Source: Pseudomonas sp. CFBP13508 (GTDB lineage: Bacteria; Pseudomonadota; Gammaproteobacteria; Pseudomonadales; Pseudomonadaceae). Taken from it: a stretch of 64,000 nt of DNA. The notes below the pieces were generated by a model, which saw only the letters and a list, made by a program, of their open reading frames with translations, had not been told where the DNA came from and did no database searches. Shown in pieces: positions 1 through 11,755 of this stretch. Where the stretch lies: NCBI RefSeq assembly GCF_005233515.1, contig NZ_QFZZ01000001.1, forward strand, positions 525,320 through 589,319. The letters run 5' to 3'. The translations under genes and the position numbers were made by a program. Numbering within the stretch: position 1 is the first letter of the stretch; each line of letters begins with the position of its first letter.

Positions 1-503
1 TTCGCGCGGCGCTGGCGACTATGGGCTCGGGGCTGTGGGGCATGTATTCCGGTTTCGAATTGTGCGAATCGGCGCCAGTACCGGGCAAAGAGGAATATCT
101 GGATTCGGAGAAATACGAAATCCGCGTCCGCGATTTCACCGCACCCGGCAACATCATTGCCGAGATCGCCCAGCTCAACCGCATCCGCCGGCAGAACCCG
201 GCGCTGCATACGCATCTGGGCCTGAAAATCTACAACGCCTGGAACGACAACATTCTGTACTTCGGCAAGCGCAGCGCCGATGGCAGCAATTTCATTCTGG
301 TCGCGGTCAGCCTCGATCCGCACAACGTGCAGGAAGCGAATTTCGAACTGCCGCTGTGGGAAATGGGCCTGCCGGACGACGCCACCACCCATGGTGAAGA
401 TCTGATGAATGGCCATCGCTGGGACTGGCACGGCAAATATCAGTTCATGCGCATCGACCCGGCGTATCAGCCGTTCGGGATTTGGCGGATTACAGCTTCG
501 TAA
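1..503 (+). CDS. glgE: GlgE alpha-1,4-glucan:maltose-1-phosphate maltosyltransferase, C-terminal end (partial)
   Basis: This is the last ~166 residues of a gene that enters from the left edge; the reading frame starts at base 3. GlgE transfers maltose from maltose-1-phosphate to the non-reducing end of an alpha-1,4-glucan in the cytoplasm. The visible part has the end of the GH13 barrel (GSGLWGMYSGFELCE) and the C-terminal beta-sandwich (NFELPLWEMG and DLMNGHRWDW), which match the GlgE subfamily as I know it. The neighbours are the two genes expected for the same pathway: TreS-maltokinase, which makes the substrate, and GlgB, which branches the product. The catalytic residues lie outside the window. 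Confidence 0.9.
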   Translation, partial: RAALATMGSGLWGMYSGFELCESAPVPGKEEYLDSEKYEIRVRDFTAPGNIIAEIAQLNRIRRQNPALHTHLGLKIYNAWNDNILYFGKRSADGSNFILVAVSLDPHNVQEANFELPLWEMGLPDDATTHGEDLMNGHRWDWHGKYQFMRIDPAYQPFGIWRITAS

Positions 504-518
504 CATTTGAACCGCACT

Positions 519-634
519 TGTGGCGAGGGGATTCATCCCCGCCGGGGCGCGCAGCGGCCCCTTTTTTCAAGCTGCACCGCGTTAATAATTTGCGACTGCT
601 GCGCAGCCGAACGGGGATAAATCCCCTCGCCACA
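519..634. repeat. Inverted pair of a Pseudomonas extragenic palindrome between glgE and treS
   Basis: The left copy (519-541) reads TGTGGCGAGGGGATTCATCC and continues CCG. The right copy (612-634) is its inverted counterpart with one difference (ATAAAT against ATTCAT). The spacer is GC-rich. The element lies wholly between two co-oriented genes and could fold into a large hairpin that lowers read-through or stabilises the upstream mRNA. Confidence 0.75.
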
Positions 635-689
635 GGGGCTCACCAATGCGAGTCCCTCGGTGTATCAGAGAATTTTTCAGGAGTTCCAC

Positions 690-3600
690 ATGGCGAAGAA
701 ACCCAAGGCAGCCGCCTTCATCAAAGACCCGCTCTGGTACAAGGACGCGGTGATCTATCAGGTTCACGTCAAATCGTTTTTCGACTCCAACAATGACGGG
801 ATCGGCGACTTTCCCGGGCTTATCGCCAAACTCGATTACATTGCCGACCTCGGCGTCAACACCATCTGGCTGCTGCCGTTCTATCCCTCGCCACGCCGCG
901 ACGACGGTTACGACATCGCCGAATACCGTGGCGTGCACAGCGACTACGGGACCATGGCCGACGCCAAGCGCTTCATTGCCGAAGCGCACAAGCGCGGTCT
1001 GCGGGTGATTACCGAACTGGTCATCAACCACACCTCCGACCAGCACCCGTGGTTTCAGCGTGCGCGTAAAGCCAAGCCGGGTTCGGCGGCGCGGGATTTC
1101 TACGTCTGGTCCGATGATGACCAGAAATACGACGGCACGCGGATCATCTTCCTCGATACCGAGAAGTCCAACTGGACTTGGGACCCGGTCGCCGGCCAAT
1201 ACTTCTGGCACCGCTTCTATTCGCATCAGCCGGATCTGAACTTCGATAACCCGCAAGTCATGAAAGCCGTGTTGTCGGTGATGCGTTACTGGCTGGACAT
1301 GGGCATCGACGGTCTGCGTCTCGATGCGATTCCGTACCTGATCGAGCGCGACGGCACCAACAACGAAAACCTGCCCGAGACCCATGACGTCCTCAAGCAG
1401 ATCCGTGCCGAGATCGACGCCAACTACCCCGACCGCATGCTGCTGGCCGAGGCCAATCAGTGGCCGGAAGACACACAGCTGTATTTCGGTGACACCGATG
1501 CCGCTGGGGTCAATGGCGACGAATGCCACATGGCCTTCCACTTCCCGCTGATGCCGCGCATGTACATGGCGTTGGCGCAGGAAGATCGCTTCCCGATTAC
1601 CGACATTCTCCGGCAGACCCCGGAAATTCCGGCGAATTGCCAATGGGCAATTTTCCTGCGCAACCACGATGAGCTGACCCTGGAAATGGTCACCGATCGT
1701 GAGCGCGATTACCTGTGGAACTACTACGCGGCTGACCGTCGCGCGCGAATCAACCTCGGTATTCGCCGCCGACTCGCGCCGCTGATGGAGCGCGACCGTC
1801 GCCGCATCGAACTGCTCAACAGCCTGCTGCTGTCGATGCCCGGCACGCCGACCCTGTATTACGGCGACGAAATCGGCATGGGCGACAATATCTACCTCGG
1901 CGACCGCGACGGCGTGCGTACTCCAATGCAGTGGTCGATCGACCGCAACGGCGGTTTCTCCCGCGCCGATCCGGCCAGTCTGGTACTGCCGCCGATCATG
2001 GATCCGCAGTATGGCTATCAGTCAGTCAACGTCGAAACCCAGTCCGGCGATCCGCATTCGCTGTTGAACTGGACGCGGCGCCTGCTGGCCGTGCGCAAGC
2101 AATCGAAAGCGTTCGGCCGTGGCACGTTGAAAATGCTCTCGCCGGCCAACCGACGCGTGCTGGCTTATACCCGCGAATACACCGATGCCGACGGCAAGCA
2201 CGAAATCATTCTGTGCGTGGCCAACGTCTCGCGCAGTGCGCAAGCTGTGGAGCTGGATCTGTCGGCGTACGTCGGCATGGTGCCGGTGGAAATGCTCGGC
2301 GGTAACGCGTTCCCGCCGATCGGTCAGTTGAATTTCCTTCTGACCCTGGCGCCGTACGGTTTCTATTGGTTTGCGCTGGCGGCGGAAAACCAGATGCCGA
2401 GCTGGCACGTCGAGCCGGCACAGAGCCTGCCGGACTTCACCACACTGGTGCTGAAAAAACGCATGGAAGAGCTGCTCGAAGCGCCGTCGCGTACGACGCT
2501 GGAGCAAAGCATTCTGCCGAGCTGGCTGCAGAACCGTCGCTGGTTCGCCGGCAAGGACGCGGCGATCGAGAAGGTCAATCTCGCTTATGGCGTGCGCTTC
2601 GGCGATGCCCAGCATCCGGTGCTGCTCAGCGAAATCGAAGTCACCAGCGGTGGCCAGACCAATCGGTATCAACTGCCGTTCGGCTTCATCGCCGAAGACC
2701 ATGTCGGCCCGCCGTTGCCGCAGCAATTGGCGCTATCGCGTGTTCGTCGTGTGCGTCAGGTCGGCCTGATTACCGATGCGTTCAGTCTGGAAACCTTCGT
2801 CCGCGCCGTTCTGCAAGGCATGCAGAACAACACCGTACTGGAGTCGATTGAAGGCGAAATCCGCTTCGAACAGACAGATCATCTGGAAAAACTCGGCCTC
2901 GGCGCCGAGTCGGATGTGCGCTACCTGTCGGCCGAGCAATCGAACAGCTCCGTGGTTGTCGGCAACAGCCTGGTGCTTAAGCTGATACGCAAAGTGGCTT
3001 CTGGCGTACACCCGGAACTGGAGATGAGCGCTTACCTGACCGAGGCCGGGTTTGCCAATATCTCTCCGCTGCTGGGTTCGGTGATTCGCCGCGATGCTCA
3101 AGGAGAAGACAATCTGCTGATGATCGCGCAGGGCTATCTGAGCAATCAGGGCGATGCATGGGAATGGACGCAGAACAACCTCGAACGGGCGTTGCGCGAT
3201 GAACTGGCCGACGCCATGTCCGAGCAGGAGCAGCATTACAACGCGCTCGGCGAGCTGAGGGACTTCGCCGGCATGCTCGGTCAGCGTCTGGGCGAGATGC
3301 ATCAGGTGCTCGCTGCGCCAACCGAGAACGCCGACTTTGCGCCGCAAGTGTCGTCGAGCAAGGACATGGCCGCGACGGCCAAGGATGTCACCGCCCAGGT
3401 CGAACATGCCTTGAAACTGCTCAAGCAGCATCAAGGCGAGTTGAACGCGGCGGATCAGAAACTCGTCAAGCGTCTGCTCGACGAGAAGAAAACCATTCTT
3501 GCCCATGTGCAGGATCTGGCGAAGAAAGCCACTGGCGGCTTGCGCATTCGGGTGCATGGCGACTTGCACCTGGGTCAGGTACTGGTGATCAAGGGCGATG

Positions 3601-4031
3601 CCTACCTGATCGACTTCGAGGGCGAACCGGCGCGGCCGTTGAGTGAGCGTCGCGGCAAGCACAGCCCGTACAAGGATGTCAGCGGCGTACTGCGTTCGTT
3701 CGATTACGCAGCGGCGATGACCATCAATGTGCATAACGTCGACAACAGCGTCGAAGCCGAAGCGGCGCGTAAACGTGTCGCCGAGCGTTATCTGCGCGAA
3801 GCACGCGAGGCATTTGTCCAGGCATACCGCGAGGCAGCAGCTAGTCTTGAGCATGCCTGGCAGGATCCTCAGGGTGCCGACGCCGCGCTGGCGTTGTTCG
3901 GCCTGGAAAAAGCCGCTTATGAAGTGGCCTACGAGGCGGAAAACCGCCCAACGTGGCTGCCCGTGCCATTGCACGGCTTGTATGGATTATTGACAGGGCT
4001 TAAACCCTTTTCCGATCTTGGTGGAGAGTAG
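690..4031 (+). CDS. treS: Trehalose synthase fused to maltokinase (TreS-Mak)
   Basis: This 1113-residue bifunctional enzyme isomerises trehalose to maltose in its N-terminal GH13 domain and phosphorylates maltose to maltose-1-phosphate in its C-terminal kinase domain. The GH13 residues are visible: Asp212 in [11 protein letters not shown] as nucleophile, Glu254 in [11 protein letters not shown] as acid/base, and Asp327 in FLRNHDELT. The maltokinase begins near residue 600. It carries HGDLHLGQ (catalytic Asp958) and the metal-binding IDFEGEP at 974-980. The start at 690 is chosen because CAGGAG lies 7 bases upstream; the in-frame ATG at 660 has no such site. The stop is 2 bases before glgB, so the genes are co-transcribed. 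Fusions of this kind are common in pseudomonads. Confidence 0.95.
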   Translation: MAKKPKAAAFIKDPLWYKDAVIYQVHVKSFFDSNNDGIGDFPGLIAKLDYIADLGVNTIWLLPFYPSPRRDDGYDIAEYRGVHSDYGTMADAKRFIAEAHKRGLRVITELVINHTSDQHPWFQRARKAKPGSAARDFYVWSDDDQKYDGTRIIFLDTEKSNWTWDPVAGQYFWHRFYSHQPDLNFDNPQVMKAVLSVMRYWLDMGIDGLRLDAIPYLIERDGTNNENLPETHDVLKQIRAEIDANYPDRMLLAEANQWPEDTQLYFGDTDAAGVNGDECHMAFHFPLMPRMYMALAQEDRFPITDILRQTPEIPANCQWAIFLRNHDELTLEMVTDRERDYLWNYYAADRRARINLGIRRRLAPLMERDRRRIELLNSLLLSMPGTPTLYYGDEIGMGDNIYLGDRDGVRTPMQWSIDRNGGFSRADPASLVLPPIMDPQYGYQSVNVETQSGDPHSLLNWTRRLLAVRKQSKAFGRGTLKMLSPANRRVLAYTREYTDADGKHEIILCVANVSRSAQAVELDLSAYVGMVPVEMLGGNAFPPIGQLNFLLTLAPYGFYWFALAAENQMPSWHVEPAQSLPDFTTLVLKKRMEELLEAPSRTTLEQSILPSWLQNRRWFAGKDAAIEKVNLAYGVRFGDAQHPVLLSEIEVTSGGQTNRYQLPFGFIAEDHVGPPLPQQLALSRVRRVRQVGLITDAFSLETFVRAVLQGMQNNTVLESIEGEIRFEQTDHLEKLGLGAESDVRYLSAEQSNSSVVVGNSLVLKLIRKVASGVHPELEMSAYLTEAGFANISPLLGSVIRRDAQGEDNLLMIAQGYLSNQGDAWEWTQNNLERALRDELADAMSEQEQHYNALGELRDFAGMLGQRLGEMHQVLAAPTENADFAPQVSSSKDMAATAKDVTAQVEHALKLLKQHQGELNAADQKLVKRLLDEKKTILAHVQDLAKKATGGLRIRVHGDLHLGQVLVIKGDAYLIDFEGEPARPLSERRGKHSPYKDVSGVLRSFDYAAAMTINVHNVDNSVEAEAARKRVAERYLREAREAFVQAYREAAASLEHAWQDPQGADAALALFGLEKAAYEVAYEAENRPTWLPVPLHGLYGLLTGLKPFSDLGGE

Positions 4032-4033
4032 TC

Positions 4034-6265
<2,232 letters not shown>

Positions 6266-6270
6266 CAGCT

Positions 6271-6358
6271 GTGGGAGCGAGCCTGCTCGCGAAGGCGTCA
6301 TGTCAGTCAACGATGATGTTGAAGGTGATACCGCTTTCGCGAGCAGGCTCGCTCCCAC
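6271..6358. repeat. REP doublet (inverted pair)
   Basis: GTGGGAGCGAGCCTGCTCGC followed by GAA at the left end is matched by its inverted copy ending at 6358. It lies between the convergent ends of glgB and the outer-membrane protein gene. This is one of nine such doublets in the window. Confidence 0.9.
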
Positions 6359-6395
6359 AAGGTTCTTCAGCGTTCAGCGTTCAGCGTTCAGCAGA

Positions 6396-7448
6396 TCACC
6401 AGCGCATCCGCACGCCAAGGCTGCCGATGATCCCGTTCAGGTCATTGTCATCCACATCGCTGCTGTAATCGGCGCTCATGTACAGGCTTACCGCCGGTGT
6501 GACCCGCGCCACCAGGCCCAAACCCAACTCCACTGTTGAAGACTTGCGGCTGCTGCTGATCTTGTCGACCTGATCGAGCGTCACCGTGCTGCCGGTGTAA
6601 ACGGTGTGCCAAAGGTTGGTGCGCACGTAGGGTTCGACAGGCAACCCGTTCAAGTCATAACTGCCTTTCAACCGCGCACCGACGCGGCCACTCCACGCGG
6701 TCAGGTCGGTGGAAGAGGCATTGCCCGAGCCGGCGTACGGAGCGTCGAGACTGATGCGCTGGTTGATCAGTTGTGCCTGCGGTTCGACCACCCAGTTTTC
6801 ACTCAAGCCGATCGGGTAACCGCCTTCGACGGAAAAGGTCATCGCATTGCCTTCGGTGGCTTGCCGATTACCTTGCGCAGTGCGACTGAAGCCGCTGACC
6901 CGACCGCCGCTGGCCGACAGGTCGACGTGCCAGCCTTGCGCACCCACCAGACTGTAATAGGCGCCGAGGCTCTGGCCTTGCAGGTTGAGGCTGTCAGTGT
7001 TGCGGTCGGCGAGGGCACGTCGGGTCAGCGCACCATCGGCATTCAGCTGGACCTGATTGTCGCCACCTATAAGACCAAGGGTCTGAGTAGTCCCGTTAGC
7101 GCTTTTCAACGTGACCACGGCCGGACCTTTGAACTCGCCAGCGGCCATCGCATAACCGGATGAAAGTGCGTCGGTCTGTGCTTGCCGAGCGCTTTTACCG
7201 TACAGCTCGTCCCAGGCAGATGGGGCAAGATCCTCAGTGATCAGGCGCGAACTCTGCTGACTCAATGGCAGCGGTCCGAGTGTTATCACGGTTGCTGGCA
7301 GGGTCAGCACCGGAACGTCCGTGCGATACCACGCGGGTTCGTCCGCCGCAGATCCCGCATGCGCCTCCATGGACGAGCAGAGCAACAGCGAACCTGACAC
7401 TGTGCAAAGGGTGATTTTCAGTTCGTGTGGGGTCAGTGAAGTTTTCAT
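6396..7448 (-). CDS. Autotransporter-type beta-barrel outer-membrane protein without a clear passenger
   Basis: The 350-residue product starts with a Sec-type signal peptide (roughly residues 1-32, ending ...SMEAHA). A ~90-residue linker-like part follows. The C-terminal ~230 residues show the alternating pattern of an autotransporter beta-barrel (LGAYYSLVGAQGWHVDLSA, VEGGYPIGLSENWVVEPQA, YVRTNLWHTVY, GSLGVRMRW). The last residue is Trp rather than the usual Phe of outer-membrane proteins, although the RMRW ending still fits. No long passenger domain is present, so a classical secretion role is unlikely. It may be a pore or surface structure. It is transcribed convergently with glgB and stands alone. 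Confidence 0.7.
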   Translation of the reverse strand: MKTSLTPHELKITLCTVSGSLLLCSSMEAHAGSAADEPAWYRTDVPVLTLPATVITLGPLPLSQQSSRLITEDLAPSAWDELYGKSARQAQTDALSSGYAMAAGEFKGPAVVTLKSANGTTQTLGLIGGDNQVQLNADGALTRRALADRNTDSLNLQGQSLGAYYSLVGAQGWHVDLSASGGRVSGFSRTAQGNRQATEGNAMTFSVEGGYPIGLSENWVVEPQAQLINQRISLDAPYAGSGNASSTDLTAWSGRVGARLKGSYDLNGLPVEPYVRTNLWHTVYTGSTVTLDQVDKISSSRKSSTVELGLGLVARVTPAVSLYMSADYSSDVDDNDLNGIIGSLGVRMRW

Positions 7449-7827
7449 GGAGGTCTACCTTGCAAGCGCATGCGTCATCTCGTGTTTGGCGTCTCTCCTA
7501 CCCCGAATGAGGGGCGACCGAATAGAGCGGGGCGAACCGCGGCTGCTCGATTTCGCGAGTGCCGGAAGGTCAGCCCCAGTAGTGATTCCGGGGGTAGTAA
7601 GGTAGAGATAAGAAGAGTGATGCCTGCGCGTCAAGAAAATGCACGATGAATGGTGCACTTAAATCGGCCTTTGCAAGCGTTTGTTTTTCTGCACATAACT
7701 AAGTGTTTGTTTGCATGGAAAAACGCTTGTAAGGCAGGCTGCTGACGGTTTTTTGCCGCCGACGAAAGGTCTTTCCTAGCGTCAGTTGCCGGGAAGGCCT
7801 GTCATTTAATTGCTGTCAAAAATGCAC
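7449..7827. other. Gene-free region upstream of the outer-membrane protein gene
   Basis: These 379 bases separate the divergent-side end of the barrel gene from the stop of the EEP-family gene. The stretch from about 7640 to 7760 is AT-richer than its surroundings and probably holds the minus-strand promoter of the barrel gene. I see no ORF with a ribosome binding site and no REP copy here. Confidence 0.4.
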
Positions 7828-8610
7828 TTACAGATGCACTTCGACCGCCAGCGGGAGGTGATCGGAAAGATGCGTCCACGGCTTGTTGCCAAGAATGCGT
7901 GGGTCGTGGCTGCTGGCATTGCGCAAGTAGATCCGGTCAAGCCTCAGCAAGGGAAACCGCGCGGGATAGGTTTTCGCCGGGCGCCCATGATGGCGCTCAA
8001 AGGCTTCATGCAGATAATCGCGACGGGCGAGGGCGGCGTTGCCTTGCAACTGCCAGTCATTGAAATCGCCGGCGATGATCACCGGCGCATCGTCGGGTAG
8101 AGATTCAAGCAGCTGACAGAGCAGTTGCAACTGCAATTGCCGATGGCTTTCCAGCAGACTCAAATGCACACAGATTGCATGCACCTCGGCATGCCCGGGC
8201 ACATCAAGAATGCAGTGCAACAGCCCGCGCCGTTCAGGCCCGGTGATCGACACGTCGAGGTTGCGATATTCGCGGATCGGGTATTTCGACAGCAGCGCGT
8301 TGCCGTGGTGGCCATCCGGGTAAACGGCGTTGCGCCCGTAGGCAAAATCGCTCCACATACTGTCGGCGAGAAATTCGTATTGCGAGGTCTGCGGCCAGTC
8401 GTTGTAGCGACTGGAATGGCGTTCGTGCTCACCCACCACTTCCTGCAGAAACACCAGATCGGCCGAGGTACTGCGCATCGCTTCGCGCAGTTCCGGGAGA
8501 ACGAACCGCCGATTCAGTGCGGTGAAGCCCTTGTGGGTGTTGACCGTGAGTACCCGCAGGCGATGAATGACTGGCGCGTCGACCACTTGACGCTTGGGAT
8601 CGCTGGACAC
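7828..8610 (-). CDS. Endonuclease/exonuclease/phosphatase (EEP) family protein
   Basis: The 260-residue product has the EEP metal-dependent phosphoesterase motifs in order: [12 protein letters not shown] near the N-terminus, VFLQEV (metal-binding Glu), [20 protein letters not shown], and the closing LSDHLPL catalytic His. Family members cleave phosphodiesters in nucleic acids or phospholipid headgroups; the substrate cannot be told from sequence. The GTG at 8610 is preferred because GAGGAG lies just upstream; an ATG at 8685 in frame lacks a site. I recall a comparable gene beside the glg/tre cluster of P. aeruginosa, next to a cardiolipin synthase-like gene that is absent here. A REP doublet separates it from the PIG-L gene. 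Confidence 0.8.
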   Translation of the reverse strand: MSSDPKRQVVDAPVIHRLRVLTVNTHKGFTALNRRFVLPELREAMRSTSADLVFLQEVVGEHERHSSRYNDWPQTSQYEFLADSMWSDFAYGRNAVYPDGHHGNALLSKYPIREYRNLDVSITGPERRGLLHCILDVPGHAEVHAICVHLSLLESHRQLQLQLLCQLLESLPDDAPVIIAGDFNDWQLQGNAALARRDYLHEAFERHHGRPAKTYPARFPLLRLDRIYLRNASSHDPRILGNKPWTHLSDHLPLAVEVHL

Positions 8611-8697
8611 GTTCACTCCTCTGAATTGGGCATGCCTGTTCATGCGACTGGTCTGAGGGGGTGGCAGTTCCTTCCGATGATTCACTGCTGGGCTAAT

Positions 8698-8785
8698 GTG
8701 GGAGCGAGCCTGCTCGCGAAGACTTCATCACATTCAATACATCTGACACATGACACACCGCTTTCGCGAGCAGGCTCGCTCCCAC
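8698..8785. repeat. REP doublet (inverted pair)
   Basis: The same inverted pair as at 6271 is found between the EEP-family gene and the PIG-L gene, both on the minus strand. It could act as a transcriptional or mRNA-stability boundary between them. Confidence 0.9.
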
Positions 8786-8807
8786 AGGTATGTTGAGCTT
8801 CCGCCGT

Positions 8808-9566
8808 TCAGAAGAAGACAATTTCATACGGCAAGCGCATCCGCTCCAGCAGCACCGGTGGCAGCAGCGGGGCGATGCCGATGGCCGGTTCGCCCTTGAG
8901 CTGGCTGGCGTAAGCGTGGGTGGCGTGGCTCTTGCGCGCGACCGTCCAGGTATCAAGGCGCAGCTTGCGCGCGCGTTCCCAGGGAATCATTTGCTGCTCG
9001 CGCTCCGGCCAGTGCCAGGCCCACACCGGCACATCGTGGTAGGTCGCCCCGGCCTTCTGCGCCGCGTCGAAACTGGCCCGGCCAACCACTTCATGATCCG
9101 GCGGGCCATCCTTGCGCCAAGTGCTGAACACCACATCGCCCGGGCGTAGATAACGACCAATGAATTCTGTCAGTTGGCTTTGTTGATCACTCAGGGCGTT
9201 GTCGGTAAACCCGCCGCGCACCCATTTCAGGCTGTGCATCGGCAGGCCGAGGCGGCGCAGGGCTTCGACGCTTTCCTGCGGACGAAACACGCTCAGGCGT
9301 TGTTCCGACCATTGGCGCGAGCCAGGGTGGCTGGCGCTACCGTCGGTAATCGAGAGCAATTGCAGGGGATGGCCAAGGCTGGAGAGCAATTGCAGCAGAC
9401 CGCCGCAAGTGACCACTTCGTCGCCCGGATGCGGGGCGATGACCACGGCGCGGGCGCCGGCGGGTACCAGGCTGTGGGTGTTGATGACGGGAATATTGTC
9501 GAGTTGCGGCGCGCTGTTCCAGATCTGTGCCGGCAGGCCGTGTTCGTTGAGCAATGACGATTTCAT
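8808..9566 (-). CDS. PIG-L (LmbE-like) deacetylase paralogue with altered catalytic motif
   Basis: The 252-residue protein is a close paralogue of the PIG-L protein at 10997-11755; they share the same length and long identical stretches such as RRLGLPMHSLKW and RGGFTD. PIG-L enzymes remove N-acetyl groups from amino sugars using zinc. The hallmark HPDDE reads HPGDE here (APHPGDEVVTCGG). The His and second Asp that bind zinc remain, but the first Asp, the general base in MshB-type enzymes, is Gly. The second zinc-site motif DHEVVGRA is kept. It may therefore be inactive or changed in chemistry. The start at 9566 has AAGGA upstream; a longer in-frame start at 9665 lacks a site. It follows the glycosyltransferase after a 151-base gap. 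Confidence 0.8.
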   Translation of the reverse strand: MKSSLLNEHGLPAQIWNSAPQLDNIPVINTHSLVPAGARAVVIAPHPGDEVVTCGGLLQLLSSLGHPLQLLSITDGSASHPGSRQWSEQRLSVFRPQESVEALRRLGLPMHSLKWVRGGFTDNALSDQQSQLTEFIGRYLRPGDVVFSTWRKDGPPDHEVVGRASFDAAQKAGATYHDVPVWAWHWPEREQQMIPWERARKLRLDTWTVARKSHATHAYASQLKGEPAIGIAPLLPPVLLERMRLPYEIVFF

Positions 9567-9717
9567 GAGTGCGACGTCCTTGTGGTATCTCGCCCTCAGT
9601 CGTGAGCAGCCAACGCTGATCGCGGCCCGTGAAGGCAAATGAATAGCAACGGTGCAGTGCTCCAACCCTTGGATTACTGCGAGGCAGAGTATTGCTCAAG
9701 ACAGCCGATTCGTCGCG

Positions 9718-10404
9718 TCACAGATCCATCTGATCCGTAATTTTTTTTTCCAGCTGTGCCAGATTGCGCAGAAAGTCACCGAACCCGCCCTTGGCCCGAC
9801 TATCGAGACGGGCGCTGGTGTGCACTTGCGGACGGTGACTCCAGGCGATATTGGCGCCGCTGCGCTCCAGCGCACGCACCAGTTGCACATCCTCGTCACA
9901 GGTCAGCGACTTGAAACCGCCGGCCAGACGATAAGCCTCGGCGCTGACACCGAGGTTGGCGCCGTGAATGTGTCGATGCCCCTCACGGGCCTGATAATGG
10001 CGGTGATAGCGAATCTGCGCCGCCTCATCGATCGATTCGTGCCAGTGTTCGACCGTTACCGTGCCGCACACTGCGTCAGCCTCCAGCCCCAGTTGCGCCG
10101 CCAGCCAGTCATCGGCGACGCGGCTGTCGGCGTCGGTGCAGGCGATCCAGCGGGCACCGCGCTCGAGCAGCAGGCGCGCACCGGTGGCGCGGGCTTCGCC
10201 AACGTTGCGTGCATCGATCTGCAAGCTGAGCACTGGATAAGCGCTGACGATCTGCGCCGAGCCATCGCTGCAACTGTCGAGCACGACCAGTATTTCCACC
10301 GGCTCGCCGGCCAGTTGTGCATGCTGGCTGGCACGCAACGCTGCACGCAGGCATTCATCAAGCAGCGCCTCTTCGTTGTGCGCCGGAATCACGATACCAA
10401 TCAA
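9718..10404 (-). CDS. Family 2 glycosyltransferase
   Basis: The ~228-residue product has a GT-A fold signature: IGIVIPAHNEE at the N-terminus, VVLDSCSDGS, TDADSRV as the DXD-type nucleotide-sugar/metal site, HGANLGVSAEAYRLAGGF, and CDEDVQLVRAL as the likely catalytic-base region. The protein is soluble, with no membrane segment, so it probably works on a cytoplasmic or membrane-surface acceptor. The start is judged to be TTG at 10404: GGAGGG lies upstream, and the start overlaps the methyltransferase stop as TTGA. An ATG at 10449 is the alternative. Substrate unknown. Its neighbours are a deacetylase and a NodS-like methyltransferase. Confidence 0.82.
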   Translation of the reverse strand: MIGIVIPAHNEEALLDECLRAALRASQHAQLAGEPVEILVVLDSCSDGSAQIVSAYPVLSLQIDARNVGEARATGARLLLERGARWIACTDADSRVADDWLAAQLGLEADAVCGTVTVEHWHESIDEAAQIRYHRHYQAREGHRHIHGANLGVSAEAYRLAGGFKSLTCDEDVQLVRALERSGANIAWSHRPQVHTSARLDSRAKGGFGDFLRNLAQLEKKITDQMDL

Positions 10405-11000
10405 CGCAAGCCCTCCAGGGCCGCCACCGAGCGTGGCTCGCGGCTCCACAGTTCAAGAATGAAATCCGCTTCCTGATGCAGCACCAGACGCGGCAAAGCC
10501 AACTGATCGTGGATCTGATCGTGGACCTGACGCGCATTCAGCGGGCAGCCCTCGATCGGCGGGCGCCAGTGGCAGGCCAGCAATTGGCCGTCGGCGGTCA
10601 GTGACTCACTGATCCGGCGGATCATTTCTGTCAGATCTTTTTCGTCGAGGTAGTAGCCGATTTCGCTGAATACGATCAGGTCGAATTTTTCCTCGGGCCA
10701 GTCAGCCGGAAGGCGGCCCTGACGGACTTCGGCATGCTCGAACACGCTCAAGCGCGTACGCGCCAGCTTCACCGCCGCGCTCGCCGTGTCGCAGCACAAC
10801 AGGCGGTCGCAGCGCGGAGCCAGCTCTGCACTCAGTTCGCCGTTGGCGCAGCCCGGTTCGAAAACCGACCTGTAGCGCGGACGGGGCAGGGCGGCGAGGG
10901 TGATCGCTCGCTTGCGCTGTTCGTACCAACGCTGGCGGAACGCCCATGGGTCGTCATTGCCCGCGAACAGGCCGTCGAAATAGCGGTCATCGACGCTCAC
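10401..11000 (-). CDS. NodS-like SAM-dependent methyltransferase
   Basis: The 199-residue product matches the NodS-type class I methyltransferase family. It opens MSVDDRYFDGLFAGNDDPW, has the SAM-binding motif FEPGCANGELS near residue 47, DLIVFSEIGYYL near 105, and LLACHWRPPIEG. Rhizobial NodS N-methylates the free amino group of a deacetylated chitooligosaccharide. Here a deacetylase gene lies directly upstream and a glycosyltransferase directly downstream, so an amino-sugar substrate is plausible but inferred. The start is GTG at 11000, overlapping the PIG-L stop as GTGA. Confidence 0.83.
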   Translation of the reverse strand: MSVDDRYFDGLFAGNDDPWAFRQRWYEQRKRAITLAALPRPRYRSVFEPGCANGELSAELAPRCDRLLCCDTASAAVKLARTRLSVFEHAEVRQGRLPADWPEEKFDLIVFSEIGYYLDEKDLTEMIRRISESLTADGQLLACHWRPPIEGCPLNARQVHDQIHDQLALPRLVLHQEADFILELWSREPRSVAALEGLR

Positions 11001-11755
11001 AGGAACACCACTTCAAAAGGTTGCAGCAAACGATCGAGCACATAGGGCGCGAGCACCGGCCCGAGGCCGACGTCGCGGTCGCCTTCCAACTGGCTGGCGA
11101 ACGCGTGCGCTGCGTGGCGTTTTCGTGCGATGTGCGTCGGTGAAAGGAGGATCTTGCGCGCACGCTCCCATGGCACTGTGGCGTCTTCCGGGGTTGCCCA
11201 GTGCCAGGTCCAGACCGGAAGTTCATGGCAGGTCGCACCAACGCGTCGCGCCGCTTCGACACTGGCGCGGCCGACGGCCTCGTGATCGCTGTGGCCGTCC
11301 TGGCGCCAGGTAGTGAAAACCACATCACTGGCGTGCAGATACCCGGCGATGAATTCGCTCAATTCGGTTTCCTGCGCCGCCACTTGGGTGTCGGTAAAAC
11401 CGCCGCGCAGCCATTTCAGGCTATGCATCGGCAGACCGAGGCGCCGCAAGGCTTCGGCAGACTCCTGCGGACGCACCACACTCAAACGCTCGACTGTCCA
11501 GCGCTGCGAGCCGGGGTGACTGGCGCTGCCATCGGTGACCGAGATCAACTGCAATGGACGTCCGGCTGCCGCCAGCAACTGCATGATGCCGCCGCAACCG
11601 AGCACTTCGTCATCCGGGTGCGGCGCGATGATCACCGCTCGCGAGCCCAGCGGTACCAAGTCAAGAATATCGATGGCCGGCAGCTCGGCCAGACGCCGCG
11701 AAGCCTGCCATTGCTGCAATGAAGTGCCCTGGCCAACGATCGGGTTGGCTTTCAT
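10997..11755 (-). CDS. PIG-L (LmbE-like) N-deacetylase, intact motif
   Basis: The 252-residue product carries the complete zinc deacetylase motif in APHPDDEVLGCGG and the second-site motif DHEAVGRA. Family members (MshB, LmbE, PIG-L) de-N-acetylate GlcNAc-type groups on small molecules or lipid carriers. It is paralogous to the protein at 8808-9566, which has Gly at the catalytic Asp. The ATG at 11755 overlaps the stop of the acyl-CoA dehydrogenase gene (ATGA), and its own stop overlaps the methyltransferase start. Translation is therefore probably coupled along the cassette. Substrate unknown. Confidence 0.87.
   Translation of the reverse strand: MKANPIVGQGTSLQQWQASRRLAELPAIDILDLVPLGSRAVIIAPHPDDEVLGCGGIMQLLAAAGRPLQLISVTDGSASHPGSQRWTVERLSVVRPQESAEALRRLGLPMHSLKWLRGGFTDTQVAAQETELSEFIAGYLHASDVVFTTWRQDGHSDHEAVGRASVEAARRVGATCHELPVWTWHWATPEDATVPWERARKILLSPTHIARKRHAAHAFASQLEGDRDVGLGPVLAPYVLDRLLQPFEVVFL

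Noticed and set aside
6271..6358. CRISPR repeat
   Set aside because: Copies are scattered singly or as inverted pairs across the window with no regular spacers and no cas genes.
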